The notes under the pieces: model-generated
Seen by the model: only the letters and a program-made list of their open reading frames with translations
Told to the model about the DNA's origin: nothing
Database searches by the model: none
Position numbers and translations under genes: made by a program
NCBI GenBank assembly: GCA_900314445.1
Contig: OMVA01000045.1
Location: forward strand, 1 to 57,951
DNA length: 57,951 nucleotides
Direction of reading: 5' to 3'
Origin: an uncultured Lachnospiraceae bacterium
Lineage (GTDB): Bacteria > Bacillota > Clostridia > Lachnospirales > Lachnospiraceae
Part shown: one piece after another, positions 25,571 through 34,408 of the stretch
Position numbering within the stretch: position 1 is the stretch's first letter
How the letters are laid out: every line of letters starts with the position of its first letter

Positions 25571-26161
25571 TTAGAAAACACCAGTTACAAAAATCTCAAT
25601 ACCAATGGCAATGAGAATAATACCACCGATGATAGTTGCCTTATCTCCAATCTTTGTTCCCACCTTACGTCCAATGGATACACCAATCAGGCAAAGAACC
25701 ATAGTAACCACGCCGATAATTACAGAGGCAATGAAAGCTTTGAGTAAATTGTAATTTGCGATTGTAAAGCCAACAGACAAAGCATCAATGGCTGTTGCTA
25801 CACCCTGAAATACCAGTTCTTTGATTTTCAGGATATGAGGATTTCTTTCTTCTGGATCTTTCTTCAGATTCTGAATCCCTTCAATCAGCATCTTTCCACC
25901 AATGAAAAGCAGGAGAATCAGTGCAATCCAAGGAATAAACTTCTGGAAAGATTTGAAATAAGTAACGATGGTGTAAACACAAATCCAACCAATCATTGGC
26001 ATCAGAAACTGGAAGAAACCATAACACCCAGCAATTCCCCAGTGCTTGAATTTTCTCATCTCAGGCTCATTCAATCCATTTGCCAGAGAGATGGAAAAGG
26101 CATCCATGGAAAGGCCAACACCTAAAAGTACATTGGTTACAAAAAATAAGTAAGCAGTCAT
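25571..26161 (-). CDS. mntP: Manganese efflux pump MntP
   Basis: A 196-residue membrane protein of six helices made of two similar halves, each with an acidic motif: VGLSMDAFSISLANG in the first and VATAIDALSVGFTIANYN in the second. These aspartates are conserved in MntP exporters. Length and motif positions are normal. The start is ATG at 26161 with GGAG at 6 bases, not the longer frame. No manganese (yybP-ykoY) riboswitch is recognisable in the ~100-base leader, only a hairpin. Confidence 0.93.
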   Translation of the reverse strand: MTAYLFFVTNVLLGVGLSMDAFSISLANGLNEPEMRKFKHWGIAGCYGFFQFLMPMIGWICVYTIVTYFKSFQKFIPWIALILLLFIGGKMLIEGIQNLKKDPEERNPHILKIKELVFQGVATAIDALSVGFTIANYNLLKAFIASVIIGVVTMVLCLIGVSIGRKVGTKIGDKATIIGGIILIAIGIEIFVTGVF

Positions 26162-26180
26162 AGTATTCTCCAAACAAATA

Positions 26181-26205
26181 GTGCGGTGCCAAACTGACAC
26201 CGCAC
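26181..26205 (-). terminator. Hairpin between the glycerophosphotransferase gene and mntP
   Basis: Perfect arms GTGCGGTG and CACCGCAC with a 9-base loop. The minus strand continues TATTTGTTTGG. It could terminate the upstream gene or be a leader hairpin of mntP; the U-tract is weak. Confidence 0.55.
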
Positions 26206-26254
26206 GTATCGTAGCAAAACAATTTTTAGTTAGTCAACAATAATCACTGCGTAG

Positions 26255-26270
26255 GGGCAGTTCATTTGCA
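26255..26270 (-). repeat. Dispersed repeat half-site at a stop codon
   Basis: The minus strand reads TGCAAATGAACTGCCC starting at the base after the TAG stop of the glycerophosphotransferase gene. Confidence 0.75.
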
Positions 26271-28901
26271 CTAGGCCTTTCCATACTTCTTTGCATATGG
26301 AAGCATGACATTATAGATTCGCTCACAATTCTTGTGATCAGAAAATTCATAGAAGTCATCTGCGCGCTTCACGTACTCTTCCTTCATCTTGCAGCCATTT
26401 TCCATATAGGAAACCAGCAGATCAACTAACTCGTCGCGCTTATGAACGATCTCCCCAAAGGCCATAGTGTCGTACTTGAAGGTGCCTTCTTCATAATGAG
26501 CTTCCAGTTCCTCAGGATGATAATAAACCAGTGGCTTTCTCATATAGGCGAAGTCGAACTGAATACCAGAATAATCTGTCACCATAAGAGAAGAATCCCG
26601 GAACATCTGCTCATAGGACATATCACCAACGGCTGGGATAATATCCACAAATTTATTCTTTGTGAAGTCCTTCTCCTGTGGTGACACGATTGGGTGCAGC
26701 ACATACTTAATGCGATAGCCGTATTTTTCTGCTGCATCAATCAGACGCTTATCGTTGATCAGGCCATTGTAAACCTGGAAGTAAGGAGTTTCCTTGAATT
26801 CCGGATTGTAATCTCTCTCCACACCCTCATTCCTGGTAACCAGCTTGGCAGCCTGCATACGCCAGGTTGGAGAAATCATAATCTGCTTCTTCTCTTCATC
26901 CACCAGGCCATCGTATCTTGGCACACCGGTGAGCTGCAGAGCTTCCGTTCCTGCATAGTTGTAAACGGGATGCTGCAGATTCTCAATCTCGTACTTGGAT
27001 GCACAGAAGTAAAGTCTTGTGTTATCACGAAGTCTTGTCTGAGCAAGACCAATCTTCTGCACAGACAGACCATGCTGAACACATACTACATGGAAGTCAG
27101 GAATACCACGAATATAGCGGGAATTCTCCATATAGTAATCATTGAAAGCAAAGACGGTAGAATTGGAAACAATCATCATATCTGCATTCAGGAAAACCAG
27201 TCTGTGCAGGAAGGAGCCTCTCTTCAGTGGCTTATATCCATCCTTCTGCAGTCTCTTATAATCGGAAGTTTTCTCATCTAAAAGATAGTATTTCTTAATG
27301 CCATCCTTCTGCTCTTCGCAGTAACGATAAAGATATTCTGAAGAATCTCCACCCTTATAAATCTTGTCATAGAACATCCAGATTTTCTTTCGGAAGAAAG
27401 GATGTGTCACAACCCAGGCAGCACGCAGCAGGAAGAAATTCAGGCGGTGCTTCTGAAAGGAGAAGAGAAGTTCTCCCTGCGTTCCCAGTTCTCTAGCTGC
27501 CATTCTGAACCAGTTATATGGTTGAATAATAATAGCCGTTACACGGCTCTCCTTTTCCTTCTTGGCATTCACATAACCAGTGGCCACATATTCATTTGTG
27601 AAAATGTACTTGTCAGCGTGCCAGTAAGAATTCTTAGGATAAGCAGACAGTCTGGAGAAATGAGAATCATACTCAAATGGAATCTCATATTCCTTACCAT
27701 CATAGGACAGGCAGAAAATAAGTCTTTCCTTCTGTCTTCCCTTTAATTCTCCCAGATCAACTTCAGCATGGAAGGTAAATCTCTTCCAGGCAGATTGTCC
27801 AAAATACTTGGTAAGACTATAGGCTTCATTAAAGTTTACCGGCGTCTTTTCCCCATTGAATCGGAAATAATATTTCACTTCTTCCTTTGGGAAAATATCT
27901 GGCAAAGAACCATCGATTTCTAAGATTGTCCCTCTAACATCCATGGCCTGAATATTACATTTTAAATCCGAAGTGCCATAGGTCTCATGGCCTCTAAAAT
28001 TCATAACAAGACCAGACTTCATTGGCTGTTCCATGAAGAGATTCTCTGTGTCCACCAAACGAAGTGGTGCATTTTCCAGACGCTGAAGTTTCTGTCTCTG
28101 AGCAAGCCATTTGTCAGGATTCGGCTTTACCTCTGACAAAATATGAGGCAGTTTTTCCTTGCCATGCTTGATGCGAAGCAGCATACGGTCTCTTAAAAAA
28201 TTCTTGGAGGAAATCGGATAACCATAATTGTTCATAATGATGGAATCGCGAATCCACTGAAGAGTCTCATGAAGTTTCTCCTTGAACTCATCAATTTCCT
28301 CTCCCACCAGAACATGTCTGTTACGGTTATTCATATTGGCATCCAGACGACAGCGGATGAAGTACATGGCAAAGTACTGCAGAAAATCTGGCGCCATATT
28401 GCCATGCAGAGCTGCAGACTCCTTTAAGAGTGGCAGAAGGAAATCATCAAAGTCCTTGGTATACCAGTCCTTCTCAAATAGTCCCTCAAACTCCTGGAAG
28501 TTACCATCTCCAGGCTCTGTCTGCACATACTTCGTATCCTGCAACAAAAGGAAGGATCTTCCCATAACAAGACGAAGGAGGAAATCGGCCTCCGCATCAT
28601 ATTTCAGTTCCTTCTTCATGCGCAGTTTGCCCACATATTTCAGATTGATCATGGTACCTGCAATACGATCTGGGAACTGGAAAAGCTTCTTGGCAGAAAT
28701 CAAAACTGCCTCTGGCTGCTGGTCCAAAGCCTTGGTCATTTTTACCTCAAAGCCTTCCTCGAATCGATCCTCTGGAGAAAGGAGAAGTAAATATCCTTCC
28801 TTATGCTGATCCAGCGCCTGATTCACTTCATCAATGAAGTTCTCTCTATTTGCTTTATAAATTTTAATTACACTCGACATTTCTTTCACCACATTATTCA
28901 T
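26271..28901 (-). CDS. CDP-glycerol glycerophosphotransferase family protein
   Basis: An 876-residue protein. The C-terminal ~400 residues match the TagF/TarF-type glycerophosphotransferase domain: DFHVVCVQHGLSVQKIGLAQ, YFCASKYEIENL, MISPTWRM, MVTDYSGIQFDFAYMRKPLVYYH. Such enzymes transfer glycerol phosphate from CDP-glycerol to wall teichoic acid or other glycans at the membrane. The first ~450 residues include a region resembling a worn glycosyltransferase family 2 domain (LLLLSPEDRFEEGFE) and a beta-rich linker, without an obvious DxD motif. Start: ATG at 28901 (MNNVVKEM) or 28880 (MSSVIKI, with GGTG upstream); the longer frame crosses a dispersed repeat. It is isolated from other teichoic acid genes. 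Confidence 0.87.
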   Translation of the reverse strand: MNNVVKEMSSVIKIYKANRENFIDEVNQALDQHKEGYLLLLSPEDRFEEGFEVKMTKALDQQPEAVLISAKKLFQFPDRIAGTMINLKYVGKLRMKKELKYDAEADFLLRLVMGRSFLLLQDTKYVQTEPGDGNFQEFEGLFEKDWYTKDFDDFLLPLLKESAALHGNMAPDFLQYFAMYFIRCRLDANMNNRNRHVLVGEEIDEFKEKLHETLQWIRDSIIMNNYGYPISSKNFLRDRMLLRIKHGKEKLPHILSEVKPNPDKWLAQRQKLQRLENAPLRLVDTENLFMEQPMKSGLVMNFRGHETYGTSDLKCNIQAMDVRGTILEIDGSLPDIFPKEEVKYYFRFNGEKTPVNFNEAYSLTKYFGQSAWKRFTFHAEVDLGELKGRQKERLIFCLSYDGKEYEIPFEYDSHFSRLSAYPKNSYWHADKYIFTNEYVATGYVNAKKEKESRVTAIIIQPYNWFRMAARELGTQGELLFSFQKHRLNFFLLRAAWVVTHPFFRKKIWMFYDKIYKGGDSSEYLYRYCEEQKDGIKKYYLLDEKTSDYKRLQKDGYKPLKRGSFLHRLVFLNADMMIVSNSTVFAFNDYYMENSRYIRGIPDFHVVCVQHGLSVQKIGLAQTRLRDNTRLYFCASKYEIENLQHPVYNYAGTEALQLTGVPRYDGLVDEEKKQIMISPTWRMQAAKLVTRNEGVERDYNPEFKETPYFQVYNGLINDKRLIDAAEKYGYRIKYVLHPIVSPQEKDFTKNKFVDIIPAVGDMSYEQMFRDSSLMVTDYSGIQFDFAYMRKPLVYYHPEELEAHYEEGTFKYDTMAFGEIVHKRDELVDLLVSYMENGCKMKEEYVKRADDFYEFSDHKNCERIYNVMLPYAKKYGKA

Positions 28902-28931
28902 TGCTTTATTTCTTTTCCTACTCCCCACCCT

Positions 28932-28950
28932 GCAAATGGACTGTCCGGAG
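28932..28950 (+). repeat. Dispersed repeat half-site
   Basis: GCAAATGGACTGTCCGGAG lies just upstream of the glycerophosphotransferase start. Confidence 0.65.
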
Positions 28951-29144
28951 ATCTTATTCTTATTTAAATAGGCCCCATTATTTTTACACTCTTTCCAGGT
29001 ATTGCACAAGTCCCAATATCCTACTTCAGCCACTTTTAATAAGTATCTTACCTAAACCTGCATTGTCAAAAGCCCCCTATAGGGATTCCTAAAAAGCATC
29101 TCACTTAATATTTTTAGTTTTTAAAATAGCTGCGACATTTTTCC

Positions 29145-29173
29145 TTGACTCGCACTTTTGATATTTCTATAAT
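29145..29173 (+). promoter_or_regulatory. Promoter of pyrG
   Basis: TTGACT (29145-29150), 17 bases, TATAAT (29168-29173). The predicted start lacks the GGGC initial sequence used for CTP sensing in Bacillus pyrG. Confidence 0.85.
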
Positions 29174-29305
29174 ATCTCCATTGTTTATTAATTTGAGTAA
29201 TTATTTCTTATTTATTCGTTATTTAATTTACTTTTCTTATGTTTTTGTGATTTTAATAAACATTTTTGCAATTATTCTTACTCGTTAATTATTGTTTCTA
29301 TTCAT

Positions 29306-29346
29306 AAGCAAATCTGTGGGCAGTTCATCTGCCGGAGGATTTGCTT
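29306..29346 (+). promoter_or_regulatory. Leader hairpin upstream of pyrG
   Basis: AAGCAAATC pairs with GATTTGCTT outside, and GGCAG with CTGCC inside, separated by a symmetric internal loop. It ends about 40 bases before the start codon and is followed by a weak T-rich run. The inner part GGGCAGTTCATCTGCC resembles a degenerate dispersed repeat half-site. Confidence 0.55.
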
Positions 29347-29387
29347 TCATTATTTCATCTGCATGTCAGCTTAGAAGGAGGTCAGTC

Positions 29388-31022
29388 ATGGCAGTTAAAT
29401 ATGTATTCGTCACAGGTGGTGTTGTTTCCGGACTCGGCAAGGGCATTACTGCCGCTTCTCTTGGTCGTCTGCTTAAGGCGCGCGGCTATCACGTAACCAG
29501 TCAGAAATTCGATCCATATCTCAACATTGATCCAGGTACAATGAACCCAATCCAGCACGGTGAAGTTTTCGTCACCGATGACGGCGCTGAAACAGATCTT
29601 GACCTTGGACATTACGAAAGATTCATCGATGAAAAGCTCAACAAGGGCTCAAACGTAACAAGCGGTAAGGTTTATTGGGCAGTTCTGAACAAGGAACGTC
29701 ACGGTGATTTTGGTGGTCACACTGTTCAGGTAATTCCTCATATCACAGATGAAATCAAGAGCCGCATCTACAGAAATCCAGATGCAAAAGAAGATGAAGT
29801 TTGTATCATCGAAGTTGGTGGTACAGTGGGCGATATCGAAAGCCAGCCTTTCCTGGAAGCAATCAGACAGTTCCAGCAGGAAATTGCACCAAATGATTCC
29901 ATCATGATTCACGTTACTCTGATTCCTTACCTTAAGGCTTCCGGCGAACTGAAGACAAAGCCAACTCAGGCATCTGTTAAGTCCCTGCAGGCTATGGGTA
30001 TCCGTACAGACGTATTGGTTTGCCGTTCTGACTATCCTCTGGATAATGACATCAAGGAAAAGATTTCCAACTTCTGTAATGTTCCAACAGAAAATGTAAT
30101 TGAAAACCTGGACGTAGACGTGCTCTACGAAGTTCCACTTGCTATGGAAAAAGAACATCTGGCAGATGTTGTTTGTAAGGAACTGAACCTTGCAAATCCT
30201 ACTCCAGACCTTTCAGACTGGATTGATATGGTTCATTCATGGAAGAACCCAACTCGTGTAGTAAAGGTTGCTCTGGTCGGCAAATATACTGCTCTTCACG
30301 ATGCTTATATCTCTGTTGTTGAATCACTCAAGCACGGCGCATTCTCCAACGGTGCTCAGGTAGAAATCAAATGGGTTGAGTCTGAGACAATCACTCCTGA
30401 CACAGTTGCTGAACGACTTGGTGATGTAACTGGTATCATCGTTCCTGGTGGTTTTGGCGACCGTGGTATTGATGGCATGATTACTGCTATTAAGTACGCT
30501 CGTGAAAACAAGGTTCCATACCTGGGCCTCTGCCTTGGTATGCAGCTTACCATTGTTGAGTTCGCAAGAAATGTTTTAGGTTATGCAGATGCAAACTCTG
30601 AAGAGTTTGATCCATCTTCTAATAATCAGGTTATTCACATCCTGCCTAGCCAGAATGGTATAACAGACCTGGGCGGTACCTTAAGACTTGGCGCTTATCC
30701 TTGTGTTCTTGCTTCTGATTCCTTAGCTGCCAAGGTTTATGGCACTGATCAGATTTCAGAGCGTCACAGACACAGATATGAAGTCAACAACGATTACCGC
30801 GATGAACTTGTATCTCACGGCATGAAGCTTGCTGGTCTTTCACCAGATGGACACATCGTTGAAATGATTGAAATTCCAGATCATCCTTGGTTCATCGGAA
30901 CTCAGGCACATCCAGAATTCAAGTCTCGTCCAAACAAGCCACATCCACTCTTCAAGGGATTCACAAAGGCTGCTATGGAAGAAGCAGACAGACGTGCAAA
31001 AAAGGTGCCTGCGGAAACATAA
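29388..31022 (+). CDS. pyrG: CTP synthase
   Basis: A 544-residue enzyme converting UTP, ATP and glutamine to CTP. Residues 1-~266 are the synthetase domain ([23 protein letters not shown]-loop, [32 protein letters not shown]). Residues ~290-544 are the glutaminase domain with [20 protein letters not shown] (nucleophilic Cys) and [13 protein letters not shown] at 29388 follows AAGGAGGT; the 32-codon-longer frame is not needed. A strong promoter lies ~240 bases upstream, leaving a long leader. It ends at a bidirectional terminator shared with the convergent cvfB. Confidence 0.98.
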   Translation: MAVKYVFVTGGVVSGLGKGITAASLGRLLKARGYHVTSQKFDPYLNIDPGTMNPIQHGEVFVTDDGAETDLDLGHYERFIDEKLNKGSNVTSGKVYWAVLNKERHGDFGGHTVQVIPHITDEIKSRIYRNPDAKEDEVCIIEVGGTVGDIESQPFLEAIRQFQQEIAPNDSIMIHVTLIPYLKASGELKTKPTQASVKSLQAMGIRTDVLVCRSDYPLDNDIKEKISNFCNVPTENVIENLDVDVLYEVPLAMEKEHLADVVCKELNLANPTPDLSDWIDMVHSWKNPTRVVKVALVGKYTALHDAYISVVESLKHGAFSNGAQVEIKWVESETITPDTVAERLGDVTGIIVPGGFGDRGIDGMITAIKYARENKVPYLGLCLGMQLTIVEFARNVLGYADANSEEFDPSSNNQVIHILPSQNGITDLGGTLRLGAYPCVLASDSLAAKVYGTDQISERHRHRYEVNNDYRDELVSHGMKLAGLSPDGHIVEMIEIPDHPWFIGTQAHPEFKSRPNKPHPLFKGFTKAAMEEADRRAKKVPAET

Positions 31023-31037
31023 ATTGAAATATAAGAA

Positions 31038-31068
31038 ATGGGGATATGCAAAATTTGCATATCCCCAT
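31038..31068. terminator. Bidirectional terminator between pyrG and cvfB
   Basis: ATGGGGATATGCAAA and its reverse complement form a stem of 12 or more pairs; TCTTTTATTT follows on the plus strand and TTCTTATATTT on the minus. Confidence 0.85.
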
Positions 31069-31075
31069 CTTTTAT

Positions 31076-31906
31076 TTATTTAATTGTGATGCCATCATCT
31101 TCAATGGCAATCTTGCCTTCCTTGAGAAGTCGGCCAATGGCACGCTTGAATGCAGCCTTAGAAATACCAAATTCAGACTTAACAACTTCTGGTGAAACAG
31201 ACTTGTCTGTGTATGGGAAACGTCCACCATAGGACTTGAGGATGTCATAAACCATCTCTGCATCATGATCCATCTGCTGTGGGATGGCATCACGCATGGC
31301 AAGATCAGTCTTTCCATCTTCTCTGATAGTTACGATACGACAGTTCACTGTATCGCCTACATATAATGAATCAAAGATTTCATTCTGGTGAATGAGACCA
31401 TGGTATGTGTCATCAATGGCAACAAATGCACCAAGACCTGGTGTGATTTTTACAACGGTACCATTTACTCGATCTCCCTTCTTATAGAGACCTTCTGGCA
31501 TTGGCTGCAGGTCATCCATAAGACGCATGGAAGCAGCAAGTCTGTTTGACTTATCAATGTAAAGCTTAACAAGATAAGACTTCTCCTGCTTAACTGTCTC
31601 TGTCTGCTCCTTGAATGGCAGGAAGAGATCCTTTTCCAGACCCCAATCCAGGAAAGCGCCAATTGGAGATACGCTCTTAACCTTAAGGCGAGCAAACTTT
31701 CCAATTTCAATCAGTGGCTGACGAACAGTTGCAATGATTCTATCTTCTGAATCCTTATAAACGAAAACATTCATTGAATCGCCTTCTTCTAAATCCTCAG
31801 GCACCTGTCTCTTTGGAAGAAGAACTTCAGTAGTTCCATCTGTAAGATATGCTCCCATTTCTTTCTTATGATCCATTCGGAGCAAATTCCATTTTCCTAA
31901 TTCCAT
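31076..31906 (-). CDS. cvfB: CvfB-like S1-domain RNA-binding protein
   Basis: A 276-residue protein with three consecutive S1-like domains (LGKWNLLRMDHKKEMGAYL, FARLKVKSVSPIGAFLDWGLEKDLFLPF, GDRVNGTVVKITPGLGAFVAIDDTYHGLIHQ) and a winged-helix C-terminus ending LLKEGKIAIEDDGITI. This is the architecture of CvfB/YitL, an RNA-binding regulator described in Gram-positive bacteria; targets here are unknown. ATG at 31906 has AAAGGA upstream; ten upstream codons are discarded. It is divergent to tRNA-Gln and convergent to pyrG. Confidence 0.92.
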   Translation of the reverse strand: MELGKWNLLRMDHKKEMGAYLTDGTTEVLLPKRQVPEDLEEGDSMNVFVYKDSEDRIIATVRQPLIEIGKFARLKVKSVSPIGAFLDWGLEKDLFLPFKEQTETVKQEKSYLVKLYIDKSNRLAASMRLMDDLQPMPEGLYKKGDRVNGTVVKITPGLGAFVAIDDTYHGLIHQNEIFDSLYVGDTVNCRIVTIREDGKTDLAMRDAIPQQMDHDAEMVYDILKSYGGRFPYTDKSVSPEVVKSEFGISKAAFKRAIGRLLKEGKIAIEDDGITIK

Positions 31907-32049
31907 ATTATTTCCTTTCAATTGCAACTTCGACAAATCTATATCAAAAATTCTAATTCATTCCAAATAAAAATATATCCGCAAATTGCCTATTTTTCCT
32001 TGTTCTCGCTTATGTTATCACAAATCTTAAAAAATTTATATAAAAACAC

Positions 32050-32078
32050 TTGCATTTTATAAAAGCATGCGGTATACT
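32050..32078 (+). promoter_or_regulatory. Promoter of tRNA-Gln
   Basis: TTGCAT (32050-32055), 17 bases, TATACT (32073-32078), about 40 bases before the mature tRNA. Confidence 0.8.
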
Positions 32079-32117
32079 TCCTTTCGTTGCTGATGAAGCA
32101 ACAGGAAAATTAAATAT

Positions 32118-32190
32118 TGGGGTATCGCCAAATGGTAAGGCAACGGACTCTGACTCCGTCATTTTCTAGGTTCGAATCCTAGTACCCCAG
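32118..32190 (+). tRNA. tRNA-Gln (CTG anticodon)
   Basis: A 73-base cloverleaf: acceptor TGGGGTA/TACCCCA with discriminator G, a D-arm with AAATGGTAAGG, anticodon stem ACGGA/TCCGT with loop CTCTGAC giving anticodon CTG (codon CAG), and a T-arm with GGTTCGAATCC. CCA is not encoded. It is a single-gene transcript with its own promoter and terminator. Confidence 0.97.
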
Positions 32191-32195
32191 TTTTC

Positions 32196-32230
32196 AAGGA
32201 TCGCATGAAATGCGGTCCTTTTTTCTTTTT
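32196..32230 (+). terminator. Terminator of tRNA-Gln
   Basis: AAGGATCGCA pairs with TGCGGTCCTT (one G-U) around a 5-base loop, followed by TTTTCTTTTT. Confidence 0.9.
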
Positions 32231-32247
32231 GTAATGACTAACCGAAA

Positions 32248-32276
32248 ACACCCTGCCAGCTATGCCAGCAGGGTGT
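32248..32276 (-). terminator. Terminator of the SSS symporter gene
   Basis: Arms ACACCCTGC and GCAGGGTGT with an 11-base loop; the minus strand continues TTTTCGG. Confidence 0.75.
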
Positions 32277-32321
32277 CTATTTATTCTTAAATTAAGTTCT
32301 TATCAAAAGATCCACCGAACC

Positions 32322-32383
32322 TTTTGATTATTCGGTCTCTTCCAGAGCATTCTTTTGATTATTCAGCCTCTTCCAGAGCATCC
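32322..32383. repeat. 31-bp tandem duplication of the symporter gene end
   Basis: Two adjacent 31-base units begin TTTTGATTATTC and continue through CTCTTCCAGAGCAT with three mismatches. The right unit contains the stop codon and last codons of the symporter gene; the left unit lies beyond the stop. Confidence 0.9.
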
Positions 32384-33951
32384 TTCTGCTTAACAAGAAC
32401 CTTCTCATCGTAGCAAGCGAAGAGCTCGTTCAGTTTTTCTTCTGAAGGCTTCTTTGTAAACAGGCTCACGATTGGAACAATAATCAGACCGCCAACCATG
32501 GCAACTACACCTGAGTTAATAGATGACTTAAAGATGTATGAAAGAACGGTTCCCCAGCCTGATACATCTACCTGACCAAGAGAAATAATCATCTGCGCAA
32601 TAGCAAGTCCGCAGCCCCATACATAACATACGTATACAGAAGCCTTGGAAATCTTCTTTGAGTAGAGACCATATAAGAATGGTGCCAGGAATGCACCTGC
32701 AAGTGCGCCCCATGATACACCCATCATCTGTGCGATAAATGTTACATTTGGATTTGCATCCTTGAATACAGCGATTACTGCAGATACAGTAATGAAGAAG
32801 ATAATGAAGAATCTCATTATTGCAACCTGCTTCTTCTCTGTCATTTCCTTCTTGCTGAGTGGCTTAATAACGTCCAGTGTAAATGTTGAGCTGGATGTGA
32901 GAACCAGTGATGAAAGTGTTGACATGGATGCTGAAAGTACAAGTACGATTACGATAGCAATCAGAACGGTTGGCAGTGTTGAAAGCATTGCTGGTACGAT
33001 GGAGTCAAAGAGAGGCACGCCTTCCTTTACTGGATTCCACTTAATGTTAGGAGAATCTGCATAGAGGCGTCCGAAGCCACCCAGGAAGTAACATCCACCT
33101 GCAACAACGATGGCAAATACTGTGGAAATAACGGTTCCCTTATGAATATCCTTTTCACTCTTGATGGCATAGAACTTACCAACCATCTGTGGAAGTCCCC
33201 ATGTACCCAGAGATGTAAGTATTACTACGAAGAGAAGTGCCAGTGGATCTGGCCCAAAGAATGAAGAGTATGCACCCTTCCATCCTGCATTGCCTTCGAT
33301 TTCAGCAAGCTTCTGAGAAGCAACAAGCAGACCACCATTGTTATGTACAACTGCATAAATAACAGCTGAGATACCAAAGAGCATGATAATACCCTGGATG
33401 AAATCGTTAATTGCAGTAGCCATGTAACCACCTACAACTACGTAAATACCAGTCAGCACTGCCATGATTAAAATTACAACCCAGTAAGGGATGTTGAATA
33501 CAAGACCGAAAAGGCTTGAAAGACCATTATACAGAGAAGCTGTATAAGGAATCAGGAATACGAATACGATAATGGATGCAATAACCTTCAGTGGTGTGGA
33601 ATCAAACCTCTTACCAAAAAAGTCAGGCATTGTCTTAGCGTCCAGATGCTGTGTCATGATTCTTGTTCTTCTTCCAAGGATATTCCATGCAAGAAGGGAA
33701 CCGATGAAGGCATTTCCAAGACCTGCCCATGTTGCTGACATACCGAAGTTCCATCCGAACTGTCCGGCATATCCTACGAAAATTACGGCTGAGAAATATG
33801 AAGTACCGAAGGCAAAAGCTGTAAGCCAAGGGCCTACACCTCTACCACCCAGAACGAATCCTTCAACGTCAGTCGCTTTTGCTCTTGAGTAAATTCCAAC
33901 GCCAATCATCAGCGTAAAGAAACAGACCAAGAGAACAATAATTAGTGCCAT
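32359..33951 (-). CDS. Sodium:solute symporter (SSS family)
   Basis: A 530-residue protein with about 13 membrane helices. It shows the SSS features DVEGFVLGGRGVGPWLTAFAFGTSYFSA near the N-terminus, GIYVVVGGYMATAINDFIQGIIML and the core helix LSASMSTLSSLVLTSSSTFTLDVIKPL, whose serines correspond to the second sodium site in PutP/vSGLT relatives. It resembles the PutP-like branch, but the solute cannot be told. ATG at 33951 follows GGGAG. The promoter about 105 bases upstream carries a pseudo-palindrome shared with the nfnAB promoter. The 3' end has a tandem duplication. Confidence 0.92.
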   Translation of the reverse strand: MALIIVLLVCFFTLMIGVGIYSRAKATDVEGFVLGGRGVGPWLTAFAFGTSYFSAVIFVGYAGQFGWNFGMSATWAGLGNAFIGSLLAWNILGRRTRIMTQHLDAKTMPDFFGKRFDSTPLKVIASIIVFVFLIPYTASLYNGLSSLFGLVFNIPYWVVILIMAVLTGIYVVVGGYMATAINDFIQGIIMLFGISAVIYAVVHNNGGLLVASQKLAEIEGNAGWKGAYSSFFGPDPLALLFVVILTSLGTWGLPQMVGKFYAIKSEKDIHKGTVISTVFAIVVAGGCYFLGGFGRLYADSPNIKWNPVKEGVPLFDSIVPAMLSTLPTVLIAIVIVLVLSASMSTLSSLVLTSSSTFTLDVIKPLSKKEMTEKKQVAIMRFFIIFFITVSAVIAVFKDANPNVTFIAQMMGVSWGALAGAFLAPFLYGLYSKKISKASVYVCYVWGCGLAIAQMIISLGQVDVSGWGTVLSYIFKSSINSGVVAMVGGLIIVPIVSLFTKKPSEEKLNELFACYDEKVLVKQKDALEEAE

Positions 33952-34006
33952 AATAACTCTCCCTTTTATATAGTTTTCCCTTGTTATTACACAGATAAAG
34001 GTTCGT

Positions 34007-34022
34007 GCAAATGAGATTTGCG
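34007..34022 (+). repeat. Dispersed repeat half-site in the symporter leader
   Basis: GCAAATGAGATTTGCG lies between the symporter promoter and start codon, so it would be part of the mRNA leader. Confidence 0.7.
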
Positions 34023-34055
34023 TGCCCCCAATATGCAGCAAAATCTCCACTTCTT

Positions 34056-34086
34056 TTATCACATTAACGCTTTAACTCGGTAAAGT
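34056..34086 (-). promoter_or_regulatory. Promoter of the SSS symporter with a candidate operator
   Basis: On the minus strand TTTACC (34079-34084), 17 bases, TGATAA (34056-34061). Overlapping the -35, the plus strand reads GCTTTAACTCGGTAAAGT (34069-34086), matching the nfnAB site at 15 of 18 positions. Confidence 0.6.
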
Positions 34087-34309
34087 TGATAATAGATAAA
34101 ATAAGGGATTTTGTCAATCCCTTTTTCCCTGGTATTTGTTTGCTTTTCCCTCTAATTCCTTATCGTTTATTCTTTCTCAACTTTAAGGTATTTTCCTTCT
34201 TATCTTTACCAGCTTTTCCTTCTCGACTTTACTGGCTTTGGCTACTCGTCTTAACTAGTTTTTTTCTTTTCATTTTTCTTAATTAAAATGCCAGATATCG
34301 CCTAAAAAA

Positions 34310-34350
34310 TACCCTCCTTGCTGAACAGTACTTGTCCGGCAAAGAGGGTA
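34310..34350 (-). terminator. glmM terminator, homologous to the trmL terminator
   Basis: Arms ACCCTC and GAGGGT with an inner stem TTGCTG/CGGCAA; the minus strand continues ATTTTTTAGG. Sequence and loop closely match the hairpin at 41917-41957. Confidence 0.85.
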
Positions 34351-34383
34351 ATATCATTTCTGTTAATCGATATTTTATTTTTT

Positions 34384-34399
34384 GCGCAATCCATTTGCA
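34384..34399 (-). repeat. Dispersed repeat half-site after glmM
   Basis: The minus strand reads TGCAAATGGATTGCGC, 9 bases after the glmM stop codon. Confidence 0.75.
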
Positions 34400-34408
34400 A
34401 AAGGGGGA

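Larger units (their letters stand above)
28951..29387. other. AT-rich divergent gap with the pyrG leader
   Basis: This gap between the glycerophosphotransferase gene and pyrG holds the pyrG promoter (29145-29173), about 200 bases of very AT-rich leader and one hairpin (29306-29346). No open reading frame of interest is seen. Confidence 0.6.
34087..34408. other. Pyrimidine-rich gap before glmM end
   Basis: The plus strand is a T/C-rich tract with loose recurrences of CTTTACTGGCTTTGG-like sequence (34150-34270), then the glmM terminator (34310-34350) and a dispersed half-site (34384-34399). No gene is seen. Confidence 0.55.

Noticed and set aside
26162..26260. Manganese (yybP-ykoY) riboswitch ahead of mntP
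   Set aside because: The leader is short and lacks the conserved two-loop pattern; only one simple hairpin is present.
26271..28901. Teichoic acid biosynthesis cluster
   Set aside because: Only the single glycerophosphotransferase gene is present; flanking genes are mntP and pyrG.
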